Origin: JAXLVB01 sp046329195
GTDB lineage: Bacteria > Bacteroidota > Bacteroidia > Cytophagales > Spirosomataceae
Reading direction: 5' to 3'
DNA: 64,000 nucleotides
Assembly (NCBI GenBank): GCA_046329195.1
Contig: JAXLVB010000003.1
Coordinates: 558,001 to 622,000 of the forward strand
The translations under genes were made by a program, and so were the position numbers. The notes under the pieces are model-generated. The model was not told the DNA's origin, made no database searches, and saw nothing but the letters and a program-made list of their open reading frames with translations. Positions 34,107 to 42,169 of the stretch are shown one piece after another. Within the stretch, counting starts at the first letter, position 1, and every line of letters starts with the position of its first letter.

Positions 34107-34688
34107 TCAGGATAGTTCGTCAGAGTCCAGCAAAAACACAATCAAGCTACGGGCTCCGTGTGCCCCTATCACCAACGACTGCTCGATATCGGCGGTTTTG
34201 GAGGGACCCGCTATCAGCACGCCATAGCCCAACTGCTTGGTGTCTATTTGCAGGTAAGCATCGTGCAAGTTGGCCACAAGACTTTGTTTCGGAATCACCA
34301 TGACCAAATGTTGGCAGATAAAAGGCAGCACTCGGTGTGGCAAACTGGTTTCTTTGACCCAAATGGCGGCGTTTTCGGCTACGCCCAACTCTCCTTTGAT
34401 AATGGCTACATCAACGGCTTCGAGTGGTTTGGGGTTGGATATGGTCTCAAAGGGTTGGGTCACGGCATCTATTACCCACTTGGCTGTAGGGTGTAGCGCC
34501 GCCACTCGCTCGGGGATTTCGCTTAGGCTACTTACCTGCTCTACTTGCCCCCCAATACTGGCCAACACTTGGGTAAAATGCGTCTCAAGGTTGCCAAAAT
34601 CAGACGTGAACCGCAAGGATTGTGGCAATGAAATCGGTTCCAACTCGATGGCTTTGATGGCTTTTAAGATGTCGTCTCTGCTGCTCAT
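34107..34688 (-). CDS. lutC: LutC/YkgG family lactate utilisation protein
   Basis: A 193-residue LUD-domain protein. The C-terminal GYGVLIAGPSKTADIEQSLVI and GAHGARSLIVFLLD match the LutC signature. With LutA and LutB it forms the L-lactate oxidase complex that turns L-lactate into pyruvate (known from Bacillus). Gene order is lutA, lutB, lutC on the minus strand. A 16-bp direct repeat covers its start codon and the lutB stop, indicating that a 135-bp insertion separates genes that once overlapped. Confidence 0.9.
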   Translation of the reverse strand: MSSRDDILKAIKAIELEPISLPQSLRFTSDFGNLETHFTQVLASIGGQVEQVSSLSEIPERVAALHPTAKWVIDAVTQPFETISNPKPLEAVDVAIIKGELGVAENAAIWVKETSLPHRVLPFICQHLVMVIPKQSLVANLHDAYLQIDTKQLGYGVLIAGPSKTADIEQSLVIGAHGARSLIVFLLDSDELS

Positions 34689-34837
34689 TTTTGGTTTGTT
34701 AAAATCACCTCACCCCCCTGAAGAGGGATGGAGATGTATTATCATACAATACTTATGCTGCAAAAATAGAACCTATCAAAGCGTCTTCACTGTCAGCGAC
34801 TTTTGCTTAACAGGGCTATTTATTTTCGGTTTGTTAA
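34687..34837. mobile_element. 135-bp insertion flanked by a 16-bp direct repeat
   Basis: ATTTTTGGTTTGTTAA (34687-34702) and ATTTTCGGTTTGTTAA (34822-34837) differ in one base. The first covers the lutC start, the second the lutB stop. Read without the insert, lutB would end LTNQK-stop and overlap the lutC ATG by ATGA. The insert itself (34703-34821) has no gene and no obvious terminal inverted repeats, so its type is unknown. Confidence 0.65.
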
Positions 34838-36208
34838 GTACCACTCTCTAAAGCTTTTTGCGGGAGGTTGAGGCATTTCTCGCTGTTTGTACCAAGGATT
34901 CAGTCCATTATTGACCAAAAAAGGTAAGTAACGCATCACCATACGACCCATTTTGCCAGCCGTGCGATACAAAGCGGGGTTTGAAAGCACAAAATTCATC
35001 ACTTTCATACTCATTGTTTTCGAGGCGGGTGCCAATCCTTCTTTGGTCAGCGTTTGGCGCCATTTCCAGAGCTGGTCATGAATATCAATTTTGACGGGAC
35101 ACACATTGCTACAACTGCCACAAAGCGTACTGGCAAAAGGCAGGTCGGCGTTTTTGCGCATGTCTAAGTTGGGTGCCAAAATAGATCCTATTGGCCCTGC
35201 CACAGCGTTGTGATAACTATGCCCTCCACTTCGGCGATACACAGGGCAGGTATTGAAACACGCTCCGCAACGAATACACTTGAGCGAATTACGGAAATCA
35301 GGGCTTGCCAACTGGCGAGTACGGCCATTGTCCACCAATATTACGTGCATTTCTTGTCCTGCGTTGGGGCGAACAAAATGGCTTGAGAACGTCGTGATGG
35401 GCTGCCCTGTAGCGCTACGAGCCAGCAAGCGTAAGAAAACACCGAGGTGCTCTTGTTTTGGAATCAGTTTTTCGATACCCATGCAAGCAATATGAACTTT
35501 GGCCAAATGGACACCCATATCGGCGTTGCCTTCGTTGGTACACACCACAAAGCCGCCCGTTTCGGCTACAGCAAAGTTCACGCCCGTAATGGCAATATCA
35601 GCCGCTACGAATTTCTGACGTAGGTGCTGGCGGGCGGCTTCGGTCAGGTATTGAGGGTCTTTGTTGCCTTTTTCGGTACCCAAATGTTCATGGAAGGTCT
35701 CGCCAACGTCTTCTTTTTTGAGGTGAATAGCGGGTAATACAATATGACTAGGTGCTTCGTTCCGAAACTGAACGATGCGCTCACCCAAGTCAGTATCAAT
35801 GACTTCTACGCCTTTTTGTGTCAAAAACTCGTTGAGGTGACACTCTTCGGTGAGCATGGATTTGGACTTCACTAAAGGCACTGATGAGCCGTACTTTGCT
35901 TGGGCTTCTTGCAGGATTTTATAGACAATTTCGTTGTGCTCTTTGCCGTCTTTGGCCCAATGCACCCGAATACCGTTGCGAGTAGCATTAGCCTCAAACT
36001 CAACTAAATAGTTGCCTAAGTTTGACAAAGTATGCGTTTTGATTTGCGAGGCAGCCTCTCGCAAGGCTTCCCATTCGGGGATTTGCTTCGAAATTTTATC
36101 TCGTTTTTGGCGTACCCACCACAGCGTTTCGTCGTGCCAGTTGACCCGAGTTTCGTCTTGGTTGAAGGTTGCCGCAGCTTTGCTGTGGTCTAAAAGGCTG
36201 GTTGTCAT
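34820..36208 (-). CDS. lutB: LutB/YkgF family iron-sulfur protein
   Basis: A 462-residue protein: an N-terminal LUD-type domain with AVAETGGFVVCTNEGNAD, then two 4Fe-4S binding motifs, CIRCGACFNTCPVYRR and LCGSCSNVCPVKI, and a C-terminal helical piece with FREWYLTNRK. It is the large electron-carrying subunit of the LutABC lactate oxidase. It overlaps the lutA stop by four bases (36205-36208). Clear operon member. Confidence 0.95.
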   Translation of the reverse strand: MTTSLLDHSKAAATFNQDETRVNWHDETLWWVRQKRDKISKQIPEWEALREAASQIKTHTLSNLGNYLVEFEANATRNGIRVHWAKDGKEHNEIVYKILQEAQAKYGSSVPLVKSKSMLTEECHLNEFLTQKGVEVIDTDLGERIVQFRNEAPSHIVLPAIHLKKEDVGETFHEHLGTEKGNKDPQYLTEAARQHLRQKFVAADIAITGVNFAVAETGGFVVCTNEGNADMGVHLAKVHIACMGIEKLIPKQEHLGVFLRLLARSATGQPITTFSSHFVRPNAGQEMHVILVDNGRTRQLASPDFRNSLKCIRCGACFNTCPVYRRSGGHSYHNAVAGPIGSILAPNLDMRKNADLPFASTLCGSCSNVCPVKIDIHDQLWKWRQTLTKEGLAPASKTMSMKVMNFVLSNPALYRTAGKMGRMVMRYLPFLVNNGLNPWYKQREMPQPPAKSFREWYLTNRK

Positions 36209-36915
36209 AGCGCATTCAAAATTTCGGCGACGTGAATAGCTTTAACAGGTGACTGTTGGCGGCGCAAAATCCCTTCTAAGTGCATCAGGCACGAAGAGTC
36301 GGCACCTGTGATGTATTCTACTTGATTATCAAGGTGTTCTTTTACTCGATCTTTGCCCATTTTGACCGAAACGGCTTCTTCGGTTACACAAAATGTACCG
36401 CCAAATCCACAGCATTCGTCGCTGCGTTGGGGTTGGCAGAGTTCCAAACCTTCTACCATTGCTAACAACGACTCGATTTTTGAGAAAGGTGCCTCGTTCC
36501 GTTCTGACATCGAAGCCAGCCGCAGGCCTCGCTGCCCGTGGCAGCTTTGGTGTAGCCCTACTTTATATGGAAATCGAGCTTTTAAAGACTTCACCTGGAG
36601 TACATCGGTCAGAAACTCACAAAGCTCATACACTCCACCTTTGGGAGTAATGGGCACATGTTCTTTTACATGCAACACACACGACCCCGACGGCGCTACG
36701 ATGTAGTCGGCATCGGCAAAGTTTTGGACAAAGTTACGGTCACAGTCTTGGGCCAAAGCCGCAAAACCTGAGTTGGCCATGGGCTGCCCGCAACAGGTTT
36801 GATTCATAGGAAAGTGAACCTCACAACCCAGTTTTTCGAGCAACTCAAGCGTTGCGATGGCTACTTGCGGGTAAAACTGGTCAATGTAACAGGGCACAAA
36901 AAGTGATACCTTCAT
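36205..36915 (-). CDS. lutA: LutA/YkgE family Fe-S oxidoreductase subunit
   Basis: A 236-residue protein with two CCG-type cysteine motifs: NQTCCGQPMANSG in the first half and DECCGFGGTFCV in the second, both as expected for LutA and other heterodisulfide-reductase-like subunits. First gene of the minus-strand cluster lutA-lutB-lutC-FAH-SDR. It is divergent from the AraC gene at 37136, which is a good candidate regulator of the cluster (inference). Confidence 0.93.
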   Translation of the reverse strand: MKVSLFVPCYIDQFYPQVAIATLELLEKLGCEVHFPMNQTCCGQPMANSGFAALAQDCDRNFVQNFADADYIVAPSGSCVLHVKEHVPITPKGGVYELCEFLTDVLQVKSLKARFPYKVGLHQSCHGQRGLRLASMSERNEAPFSKIESLLAMVEGLELCQPQRSDECCGFGGTFCVTEEAVSVKMGKDRVKEHLDNQVEYITGADSSCLMHLEGILRRQQSPVKAIHVAEILNAL

Positions 36916-37097
36916 GCTGGCAGTATTCGTTATCGGTTATCCGTATTGGTTGGGTTATGAACTACTTTGTTAGTGATGAGAAGTATTGACCAAAGAAAAA
37001 GCCTCCCATGTAATTCTCCCAAACTTTTAGCAAAGGAATTGCATTTTTCGATGTAAATGTTTTGAAAAATTAGCATATTTTTCAACTATTTTGGCAA

Positions 37098-37113
37098 TTA
37101 TTGTACACAATAA
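37098..37113. promoter_or_regulatory. Inverted repeat in the lutA/araC divergent region
   Basis: TTATTGT-AC-ACAATAA is a perfect 7-bp inverted repeat with a 2-bp spacer, 23 bp before the AraC-type gene and 183 bp from lutA. It could be the operator of the regulator, controlling either direction. Confidence 0.4.
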
Positions 37114-37135
37114 GTCCTAATTGCTGTATTTTGGA

Positions 37136-38014
37136 ATGAAACCTCAGTTATTGAAAGCCCCCAAAGGTTTGGAGCAGTCGTTTACGGCACGGCAAGACGT
37201 AGTACTTCATTTTTATAACCGCTGGCATTACCATCCCGAGCTCGAACTCGTACAGGTAGAGCAAGGCACCGGTACGCTGTTTGTAGGCGACAGCATCGAG
37301 CATTTTCAGCATAGCGATTTACTCCTCATCGGTGCCAATTTGCCTCATTATTGGCGCTGCGACGAGAAATATTTTCAGGCGAATTCGGGGCTGTATGCTC
37401 AGGCAACAGTTGTTCATTTTTTGAGTGATGTGTGGGGAGATACATTTTTGAATCTGCCCGAAAATCAGGCCATTCGAGAGTTATTTGCCAAAGCTGGTCG
37501 AGGAATTCGGTTTGGTGGCGACACCAAGCTCCACATTAAAAACCTATTAAACAAGCTGTTACATAACGAAAACTCTAATCGTCTGATTCTATTGTTGCAA
37601 ATTTTAGAAGTGCTTGCTCAGTGCCAAGAAGCCACCGAACTGTCTAAAACCTACTTGCCACAACCCTTAGACGAAGACGACACCGACCGTATCAACCGCA
37701 TTTATAATTATTCCTTGACTCATTTTCAACGCAAGATTTCGATTGACGAAATCGCAGAAGTGGCCAATGTGAGTCCTCATTCCTTTTGTCGGTATTTTAA
37801 GAGTCGAAGCCGCAAGACGTACTCGCAGTTTTTACAAGAATTACGAGTAGGGCATGCCTGTAAGTTGCTGATTGACGAGCATTTAGGCATTGCTCAAATC
37901 TGTTACGAAAGTGGCTTTAACAATTTTTCAAATTTCAATAAGTATTTCAAAATCATCACAGGCAAAAGCCCCCTGCAATACCAAAAAGAACATCGGGTTG
38001 GAAATAAACTTTGA
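37136..38014 (+). CDS. AraC family transcriptional regulator
   Basis: A 292-residue regulator; I start it at 37136 (MKPQLLKAPKGLEQSF) rather than 37121. N-terminal cupin-type sensor with HYHPELELVQVEQGTG; C-terminal HTH pair ISIDEIAEVANVSPHSFCRY and IAQICYESGFNNFSNFNKYF, ending GKSPLQY. It is divergent from the lut cluster and four bases ahead of the dipeptide epimerase, so it may control both. The sensed ligand is unknown. Confidence 0.93.
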   Translation: MKPQLLKAPKGLEQSFTARQDVVLHFYNRWHYHPELELVQVEQGTGTLFVGDSIEHFQHSDLLLIGANLPHYWRCDEKYFQANSGLYAQATVVHFLSDVWGDTFLNLPENQAIRELFAKAGRGIRFGGDTKLHIKNLLNKLLHNENSNRLILLLQILEVLAQCQEATELSKTYLPQPLDEDDTDRINRIYNYSLTHFQRKISIDEIAEVANVSPHSFCRYFKSRSRKTYSQFLQELRVGHACKLLIDEHLGIAQICYESGFNNFSNFNKYFKIITGKSPLQYQKEHRVGNKL

Positions 38015-38018
38015 ACCA

Positions 38019-39083
38019 ATGAACATCGTATCCATACAAGCATCGCTACGAAATTTGGCTCTGAGCAAGCCGTATAGCATTGCAGGGCATTATTTTTCGG
38101 AGGTCGAAAATGTGTTTTTAGAAATTACTTTAGCCAACGGCATCGTAGGCATTGGAGCCGCTAGCCCTGCCGAAGAGGTGGTAGGCGAAACCTGCGCCCA
38201 AACCTTGCTCCATTGCCAATCGGCATTTTTTGAGGGCTTGGTAGGGCGAGACATACGCTATTTTCGGCAACTATTGGACGAAGCCAAGCGTTTGTTCGGA
38301 GCTTTTCCGGGTACGATGGCGGCACTGGATATTGCCCTACACGATGCCTATGCGCAGTGGGTAGGGGTACCCGTAGTGGCTTTGTACGGGCAAAAAATCA
38401 AGGCATTGCCTACCTCGGTTACCATCGGTATTATGTCGGTAGCAGATACTTTGGCTGAGGCAAAAGCTTTTGAGGAACGGGGCTTCAGCGTACTTAAAAT
38501 CAAAACTGGCGAACAAGTAGAAGAAGACATCGAGCGGCTGGCCAAACTACGAGAGCGGTTTCCATCTCTCACGTTGCGGGTAGATGCCAACCAAGGGTAT
38601 GATTTACAAACGCTACAAACTTTTTTGAAAGCAACCCAGCACCTCAAGCTAGAGCTTATCGAACAGCCCCTGCCCGTTGGTCAAGAACATGAACTATTGA
38701 AACTGGACGAAACCATCCGAAAACACCTGGCTGCCGATGAATCGCTTAAAGATGCTCGTTACGCACTCCGATGGGCGCAGTCACCCCAGCCTTTTGGGAT
38801 TTATAACATCAAGCTCATGAAATGTGGCGGCATTGCGGCTGCGTTAGACATTGCCACCATTGCGCAACAGGCTCAAATTGAGCTATTTTGGGGCTGCAAC
38901 GACGAAAGTGTGGTGAGCATCACAGCAGCTCTTCATGCAGCGTTTGCTTGCCCGCACACTCGTTACCTTGACTTGGATGGCAGTTTTGACTTAGCACAAG
39001 ATCTCGTAACAGGAGGCTTCGTACTGCGCAATGGTATGCTCTCCCTTAACGATAAGCCTGGGCTTGGCGTGAAGTTGATTTAG
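38019..39083 (+). CDS. Dipeptide epimerase (enolase superfamily)
   Basis: A 354-residue enolase-superfamily enzyme. The start at 38019 (MNIVSIQASLRNLALSKPYS) is four bases after the AraC stop; the longer frame to 37890 overlaps that gene. Catalytic LKIKTG (KxK), metal ligands in LRVDANQGYD, LIEQPLP and AADES, second base in IKLMKCGGI, and a C-terminal LDLDGSFDL. This DxD is known from dipeptide epimerases (L-Ala-D/L-Glu type), where it binds the dipeptide amino group. Murein peptide recycling is the usual role. It is not fuconate dehydratase, despite its neighbours. Confidence 0.9.
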   Translation: MNIVSIQASLRNLALSKPYSIAGHYFSEVENVFLEITLANGIVGIGAASPAEEVVGETCAQTLLHCQSAFFEGLVGRDIRYFRQLLDEAKRLFGAFPGTMAALDIALHDAYAQWVGVPVVALYGQKIKALPTSVTIGIMSVADTLAEAKAFEERGFSVLKIKTGEQVEEDIERLAKLRERFPSLTLRVDANQGYDLQTLQTFLKATQHLKLELIEQPLPVGQEHELLKLDETIRKHLAADESLKDARYALRWAQSPQPFGIYNIKLMKCGGIAAALDIATIAQQAQIELFWGCNDESVVSITAALHAAFACPHTRYLDLDGSFDLAQDLVTGGFVLRNGMLSLNDKPGLGVKLI

Positions 39084-39126
39084 AGGTTTACACCCAAGTG
39101 GAGGTATAGGGATACGCAAAAAACTG

Positions 39127-39159
39127 AAACGTTCCACTTTTTGAAAAAGTGGAACGTTT
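39127..39159. terminator. Bidirectional terminator
   Basis: AAACGTTCCACTTTTT (39127-39142) and AAAAAGTGGAACGTTT (39144-39159) are perfect 16-bp arms around one base. The A and T runs lie inside the palindrome, so it works in both directions between convergent genes. Confidence 0.85.
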
Positions 39160-39219
39160 GCTTACTACCAAGGAAGCCAGTTGGTGAAAGGTATTAGCGA
39201 CAAAGAACATGATTCCCGT

Positions 39220-40572
39220 TCAACGTTGCTTCACGTATTTTTCTTTGGCCTGATTCAGGAGTTTGAAAATTTCGGTGCGCTGATTGACAAGTGTCGAAAC
39301 CAGCACGGGGTTTCGGTAAAACAAGTTCAGGACATTCCACGAACGACTTGCTCGAATGACAAAATTCCAATACGCTAACACAAAATAGCCACTGAGCGGC
39401 AGCGAGAGCAAATACGCCAATGTCAAACCGATTTGATGAGTAACATGCCAAAAAACACCCACATACACTCCATAAAAAAGTAAAAAGGTAAAAATCCCCG
39501 ACACCATCATAATCGGTGCTCGAAAGGTGATGTCTTTGGTAATTAGGTTGGCGATTTTTGAAGGCAGTATGTAGGGCAAGTAGTTGTGTATCAAGCCATA
39601 TACATACAGGGGAGCACCAAGTGTAAGTACCAAAACAGTTTGAAGCGTACGAAGAAAAATAGACCGATGACGGGCTTTGTTAAACACTTCGTCGGTAAGT
39701 TTAAGTTTATGCAGCGTTTCGAGGTAATTGTTGGTCAACTGGCGGGCATGACTGACCAGCGCAGGGTCTTCTTGCTGAAAATAATTAACGGCCTGCACGA
39801 TTTGCTTTATCAAAAAAAACTCTTCTCGCTTCTGATTAGGAAGTCTAAAATCTTCAAAAAGCTGATTTTTATATAAGATTTCGATGTTTTTGACCAGCTC
39901 GTCTTCCGAGTCGTTGTTGGTAATGACGATGGTATCAGCAAGGCGTTGTTCGATAAGTTGCGTGAGTTGCTCTACGACCTCAAACTGCTCGGGGTTATAG
40001 CTGTCTTTGAAGGCTTCGAGCGTGATAGGCTCGCCGATGTTTACGTACACTTCGCTCCTAAACCGCTCGGCTTCTGAGTAATTGAGACCCACAGGTATGA
40101 TTTTGATACCTAACTCAAAGTTATTTTCGTACTCGGCGCCCAGGGCAATGCGGGCAGTGCCTGTTTTGATGTCTCTCAGTCGGCGTTCGATGATACTGGT
40201 TCCTTCTGGAAAAATCAGCAGCGAGCCTTTTTTTTCGAGCATCTCAAAGCATTTGCTAAAGGTACGTTTGTTAAGCTCGGCTTGCGAAAGGGCTTCTTGC
40301 GCCTTGTCCTGTTTTCGGTAGATAGGCACTACCTTAAAATATCGAAAAATGGGCCGTGTCAAGCGGCTGAAAATACTCCCATTTGCCAAAAACGACACTT
40401 GTTGTGGCACCAATGTGGCCACAATGAGTGGGTCCATGAAGGTATTGGGGTGATTCGGCGTGATGATAACAGGCGGCTCTGTAGTCAGCCAATGTAGATT
40501 ATTGACCTGAAACCGCTTAAAAAATACCCTAAGTGCAATCCGAACAATGAACTTGAGGAGACCGTAAATCAT
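39220..40572 (-). CDS. 1-acyl-glycerol-3-phosphate acyltransferase family (PlsC-like)
   Basis: A 450-residue membrane-bound acyltransferase. I start it at 40572 (MIYGLLKFIVRIALRVFFKR). The catalytic NHPNTFMDPL (H-x4-D) and FPEGTSI motifs are present. The C-terminal third holds three or four transmembrane segments (VLVLTLGAPLYVYGLIHNY, MMVSGIFTFLLFYGVYVGVF). Longer than bare PlsC (about 250 residues), as in the group with a C-terminal membrane domain. Role in phospholipid synthesis or remodelling. Confidence 0.9.
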   Translation of the reverse strand: MIYGLLKFIVRIALRVFFKRFQVNNLHWLTTEPPVIITPNHPNTFMDPLIVATLVPQQVSFLANGSIFSRLTRPIFRYFKVVPIYRKQDKAQEALSQAELNKRTFSKCFEMLEKKGSLLIFPEGTSIIERRLRDIKTGTARIALGAEYENNFELGIKIIPVGLNYSEAERFRSEVYVNIGEPITLEAFKDSYNPEQFEVVEQLTQLIEQRLADTIVITNNDSEDELVKNIEILYKNQLFEDFRLPNQKREEFFLIKQIVQAVNYFQQEDPALVSHARQLTNNYLETLHKLKLTDEVFNKARHRSIFLRTLQTVLVLTLGAPLYVYGLIHNYLPYILPSKIANLITKDITFRAPIMMVSGIFTFLLFYGVYVGVFWHVTHQIGLTLAYLLSLPLSGYFVLAYWNFVIRASRSWNVLNLFYRNPVLVSTLVNQRTEIFKLLNQAKEKYVKQR

Positions 40573-40634
40573 GACGTTATTGGTAAGAGCTAACAAGGTA
40601 CTCAAATCCCTGAATCGGTGCAAGCCAAGAGGCT

Positions 40635-40725
40635 AAAGTACAAGCGAGGACGCTTGTACTAGTGACGAGAACGCTTGTACCAGTGGCGAGGACGCTTGCA
40701 TCAAGAGCACAAGCGTCCTCGGCTG
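40635..40725. repeat. Cluster of palindromic ACAAGCG/CGCTTGT repeats
   Basis: AGTACAAGCG-AGGA-CGCTTGTACT (40637-40660) is a perfect hairpin. It is followed by GACGAGAACGCTTGTACCAG and GGCGAGGACGCTTGCATCAA, and closed by an inverted ACAAGCGTCCTCGGC. Three direct units and two inverted ones fill the 100 bp between the acyltransferase and the SIMPL gene. Confidence 0.8.
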
Positions 40726-40728
40726 TCA

Positions 40729-41466
40729 TTATTTGATTCGGAAGGTCGCTTCCATTCGGTACGTAATTTTTATTTTTTGATACTCGAGACTACTGTCGCC
40801 CACTGGAGCAGCATCCATTGAAGCCATTCGCATGTTCGACTGCGCCATCATTGGGTAGCTTGGCATGTAGAAATTATCTTCTAACTCTTTGATTTCGAGC
40901 ACATCCCCTACTTTTTCTCCGATAGATTCGAGTAGGTAGGTTGCTTTTTCTTTGGCTGCTTTTAAGGCATTGATTTTGACTTGTTTCCGAAGTTCGGTCT
41001 TTTTAGAATGATCAACCCGACCAATGTTAGCATATTCGATGCCTTTTTCGTCCACCTTCGATAGGATGCCATCAATCTTATACAAGTTACTGACTTTCAG
41101 CACATACTGCTTGTTTTCTAAAAACGTTTGTGGCTTTTTGCGACCAAACCAGTTGCGATACCCTCCTACTCCGCCCACGCTCAAGTCCTCTTTGGCCAAG
41201 CCCGCCTCACGTACTGCATCCACGAGTTGTTTTTCGAGGAGGTCAATGGTTACCTTGTTTTTTTGGTTCTTTTCGTCTTGATAGTACTCCTTGAGGCTAA
41301 TGTTAAAGTACAGTTCGTCAGGCACGACTTCGAGTTCGGCAGTACCGGTGACTTCTATTTTTTTGATGGGTTCTGATGAAGGGTTCATAGTTTGAGCAAA
41401 GGGACGAAGCGCCGGAAACAAGCTCATAAAGCCAATGATTCCGAGCAGGATACTTAATTTTTTCAT
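40729..41466 (-). CDS. SIMPL (DUF541/YggE) domain protein, secreted
   Basis: A 245-residue protein. The start at 41466 gives the signal peptide MKKLSILLGIIGFMSLFPAL. Residues about 35-240 are the SIMPL domain (IKKIEVTGTAELEVVPDELY, VGGVGGYRNWFGRKKPQTF, and KINALKAAKEKATYLLESIG). Members of the family form periplasmic oligomers and are linked to stress tolerance; no enzymatic activity is known. Downstream of folK on the same strand by 100 bp. Confidence 0.9.
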   Translation of the reverse strand: MKKLSILLGIIGFMSLFPALRPFAQTMNPSSEPIKKIEVTGTAELEVVPDELYFNISLKEYYQDEKNQKNKVTIDLLEKQLVDAVREAGLAKEDLSVGGVGGYRNWFGRKKPQTFLENKQYVLKVSNLYKIDGILSKVDEKGIEYANIGRVDHSKKTELRKQVKINALKAAKEKATYLLESIGEKVGDVLEIKELEDNFYMPSYPMMAQSNMRMASMDAAPVGDSSLEYQKIKITYRMEATFRIK

Positions 41467-41566
41467 GGGATTGGTTGTTGAATCAATACGAGTTTGCAAA
41501 AAGGGAGTGGTAACTTGGTGCTAATCAAGTCTGTTGCTTACGAGATTGGCCACGAACATAACGAAA

Positions 41567-42058
41567 TTATTCCTCAAATCGTACAACTTGGCTGTTGTCT
41601 GAGCAAGCGGTCAATAGTTGCTGATTGGTCAGGCGCAGCAAAGGGTGCATGAGGCCTGGGGCAACCTCTACCAAAGGCACCAGCGTAAAGCGGCGTTCTT
41701 GAATAAACGGATGCGGCACCACCAAGTCAGGCGATTGCATGGCCAAATCGCCATAATACAATAAATCTACGTCAATCAAGCGGCTGCCCCATTTTTCGTA
41801 GCGCACCCGCCCCAGCGCTTCTTCGGTGTATCGAATTTGCTTGAGTAGTTCGGTAGGATGTAAGTTGGTCTGAATCACCACCACCTGATTCAAGAAGGCA
41901 GGCTGGTCGGTGAACCCCCAAGCGGCTGTTTCGTAAATAGCTGATTGTCGGACGATTGCGCCTGTTTTTTGTTGTAATAATGCACGAGCTTGTTGTAGTA
42001 ACAAAACTCTGTCGCCCAGATTGGACCCTAGCAGAAAATAGGCTTCGGTATAGTGCAT
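41567..42058 (-). CDS. folK: 2-amino-4-hydroxy-6-hydroxymethyldihydropteridine diphosphokinase
   Basis: A 163-residue HPPK, full length. The start at 42058 (MHYTEAYFLLGSNLGD) is chosen; the frame above it is not homologous. Motifs: LGSNLGDR, IYETAAWGFTDQPAFLNQVV, and RYEKWGSRLIDVDLLYYG (the pyrophosphokinase signature with Arg and two Asp). It catalyses pyrophosphate transfer from ATP to the pterin in folate synthesis. Most likely a housekeeping gene. Confidence 0.94.
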   Translation of the reverse strand: MHYTEAYFLLGSNLGDRVLLLQQARALLQQKTGAIVRQSAIYETAAWGFTDQPAFLNQVVVIQTNLHPTELLKQIRYTEEALGRVRYEKWGSRLIDVDLLYYGDLAMQSPDLVVPHPFIQERRFTLVPLVEVAPGLMHPLLRLTNQQLLTACSDNSQVVRFEE

Positions 42059-42169
42059 ACGTTCGGTAACTGCCTTGTCGCAAAGGCTGACAGAGGCACA
42101 TTGGAGCAACAAAGTAACGAAGTATATCGGCGTGTTCCAGCGTTTGTTCCGAAGAAATCTACCAGCAGC

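Noticed and set aside
38019..39083. L-fuconate dehydratase as the function of the enolase-superfamily gene
   Set aside because: The DLDGSFDL end and KxK / K-C-G-G-I placement point to dipeptide epimerases, despite the nearby fuconate-type genes.
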